From: Actinomadura sp. NBRC 104412 | GTDB taxonomy: Bacteria > Actinomycetota > Actinomycetes > Streptosporangiales > Streptosporangiaceae | Length of the DNA: 64,000 nt | Assembly (NCBI RefSeq): GCF_030269515.1 | Contig: NZ_BSTM01000006.1 | Location: forward strand, 186,001 to 250,000 | Reading direction: 5' to 3' | Shown here: piece after piece, positions 63,023-64,000 of the stretch | How positions within the stretch are numbered: the stretch's first letter is position 1 | How the letters are laid out: every line of letters starts with the position of its first letter | The notes under the pieces: model-generated | Database searches by the model: none | Told to the model about the DNA's origin: nothing | What the model saw: the letters and a program-made list of their open reading frames with translations, nothing else | Translations under genes and position numbers: made by a program

Positions 63023-64000
63023 CCCGCGTCCGTCCCCTCGAAGGCACCGTCCGTCCTCTCGAAGGCGCCGGGGGTCACCCAGCTCGGGGCCTCGCCGGGA
63101 CGGGCGTCCAGCCCCTCCGACCACACCAGCCGGTAGGGCAGCTCGGGATGCAGGTGCGCGGACGACAGGTCGGCGAGCAGCCTCCGCGCCGCCACCCAGT
63201 CCCGGTCCAGGACCTCCTCCACGGCGACGCGGTCCCGGCCGCGCAACACCTGTTCGGCGACCTCACGGAGCCGCTCGGCCGCCGTGGAGTCCTGGCCGAG
63301 GTCGTCCGACAGCCCCTGGTCGGGCAGGGACGGCCGGGGCGGCGCGGGACGCGGGGGCGTGCTGCGCGGGCCGTCCTCGACCGCCGCGACCACCGCCGAG
63401 GGCTCGTGCCACGGGGCGGCCGCGTCGAACACGAACCCGTCGAGCACCGCGGCCAGTTCCTCGCGGGTGGCGGTACGGGCGAACGTCCGCCAGGTCTCGG
63501 GCGGCAGCAGGGTCAGGTTGCGGGTGGTGCCCGCCGACTCCGACAGCCGGGCCGCCGCCCGGCGCGAGGCGTCCCCGTAGGCGTAGATCGCGGCGCGCAG
63601 GTCGGTGCAGGCCCGGTCCAGCTCCGGCCAGCGCCGCAGGATCGCCCCGTGCAGGCGTTCCGCGCGGGTCAGGATCTCCTCGGTGCCCCACAGCTTGGGC
63701 GCCTGCTCCCGAAGCTCCTCGATCGTCCCGTTGGTGAGGGTGAGCAGCTCCACGCTCCACAGCCGGAACGCACGCGCCAGCCCCTCGGCACCGGCCCGCG
63801 CCTGCCCGGCGGTCATCCGCGGGTCGGCCACGTTGAGCTGCTCCAGCGCCAGCAGCCGGTGCATCTCGCTCTGCCCGCCGTCCAGCATCATCCGCCGGAT
63901 GAACATCAGCCCGACCACGCTGGTGAACGAGGCGCGGTACCGGAGCTGGTTGGGCTTGGGGAACACCTCGCGGACGGCCCCGAGGCCCTTGAGCACGCGC
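63019..64000 (-). CDS. helical protein of the SMC-like cluster (kleisin-like position), 5' part missing
   Basis: The frame is open to the right edge, so the start is outside the window. At least 326 residues: a helical first half (SFTSVVGLMFIRRMMLDGG, RLWSVELLTLTNGTIEELREQAPKLW), a Pro-rich linker (STPPRPAPPRPSLPD) and a second helical part (ERLREVAEQVLRGRDRVAVEEVL) with a short strand-rich end. Two helical parts joined by a flexible linker fit a kleisin such as MukF or JetA, but I see no diagnostic motif. The stop overlaps the next gene by ATGA. First visible gene of the cluster. Confidence 0.6.
   Translation of the reverse strand, partial: RVLKGLGAVREVFPKPNQLRYRASFTSVVGLMFIRRMMLDGGQSEMHRLLALEQLNVADPRMTAGQARAGAEGLARAFRLWSVELLTLTNGTIEELREQAPKLWGTEEILTRAERLHGAILRRWPELDRACTDLRAAIYAYGDASRRAAARLSESAGTTRNLTLLPPETWRTFARTATREELAAVLDGFVFDAAAPWHEPSAVVAAVEDGPRSTPPRPAPPRPSLPDQGLSDDLGQDSTAAERLREVAEQVLRGRDRVAVEEVLDRDWVAARRLLADLSSAHLHPELPYRLVWSEGLDARPGEAPSWVTPGAFERTDGAFEGTDAG

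Overview
The window is very GC-rich chromosomal DNA with GTG and TTG starts, four-base ATGA/GTGA stop-start overlaps, a WhiB regulator, a conservon (sensor kinase, roadblock, DUF742, GTPase), a LytR-CpsA-Psr protein and a probable HspR site before lon. Together these point to an actinomycete. A relative of Actinomadura or another Streptosporangiales is my best guess, but that is inference. I see no rRNA, tRNA, insertion sequence, prophage or CRISPR array.

Layout. 0-9.2 kb: the end of a phosphoribosyltransferase gene, a WhiB regulator, an iron-box-controlled sucrase/ferredoxin-like protein, then glpD, tetR, an AGPS-like flavoprotein and a diacylglycerol kinase in the order I recall for Rv2249c-Rv2252 of M. 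tuberculosis. A 6C-type structured RNA and a metallophosphoesterase follow. 9.3-17.5 kb: a DUF4234 protein, a divergent family A DNA polymerase, and an operon joining a NitT/TauT-type ABC importer to a benzoylformate-decarboxylase-like enzyme. 17.5-24 kb: the conservon, an SGNH hydrolase and a STAS protein. 24-32 kb: a three-domain AAA ATPase, an ABC exporter, an LCP cell-wall protein and two paralogous 51-residue membrane proteins. 32-43.7 kb: glutathione peroxidase, an SDR, TetR, MFS plus methylguanine-DNA methyltransferase, a SWIM/DUF6493 pair, two small membrane proteins, a repeat-bearing small ORF and a sigma/anti-sigma-like pair. 43.9-48 kb: lon and an unusual SDR-deazaflavin reductase fusion.

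48.2-56.9 kb is a myo-inositol catabolic operon (iolG-E-C-B-D) followed by its own sugar ABC importer. A pair of LacI-type palindromes, one in the promoter and one inside iolG, probably controls it. The enzymes take inositol to the 2-deoxy-5-keto-gluconate 6-phosphate stage. The last two steps (aldolase and semialdehyde dehydrogenase) are not here.

57-64 kb, on the minus strand and running off the right edge, is the most unusual part: four overlapping genes ending in a 1035-residue SMC-like ATPase, with a transmembrane Ser/Thr kinase 54 bp downstream. The arrangement (helical protein, small protein, winged-helix protein, SMC-like ATPase) resembles MukFEB/MksFEB or Wadjet JetABC condensin-type systems. 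The proteins are not ones I recognise, and no nuclease subunit is visible. This is the best candidate for an undescribed system.
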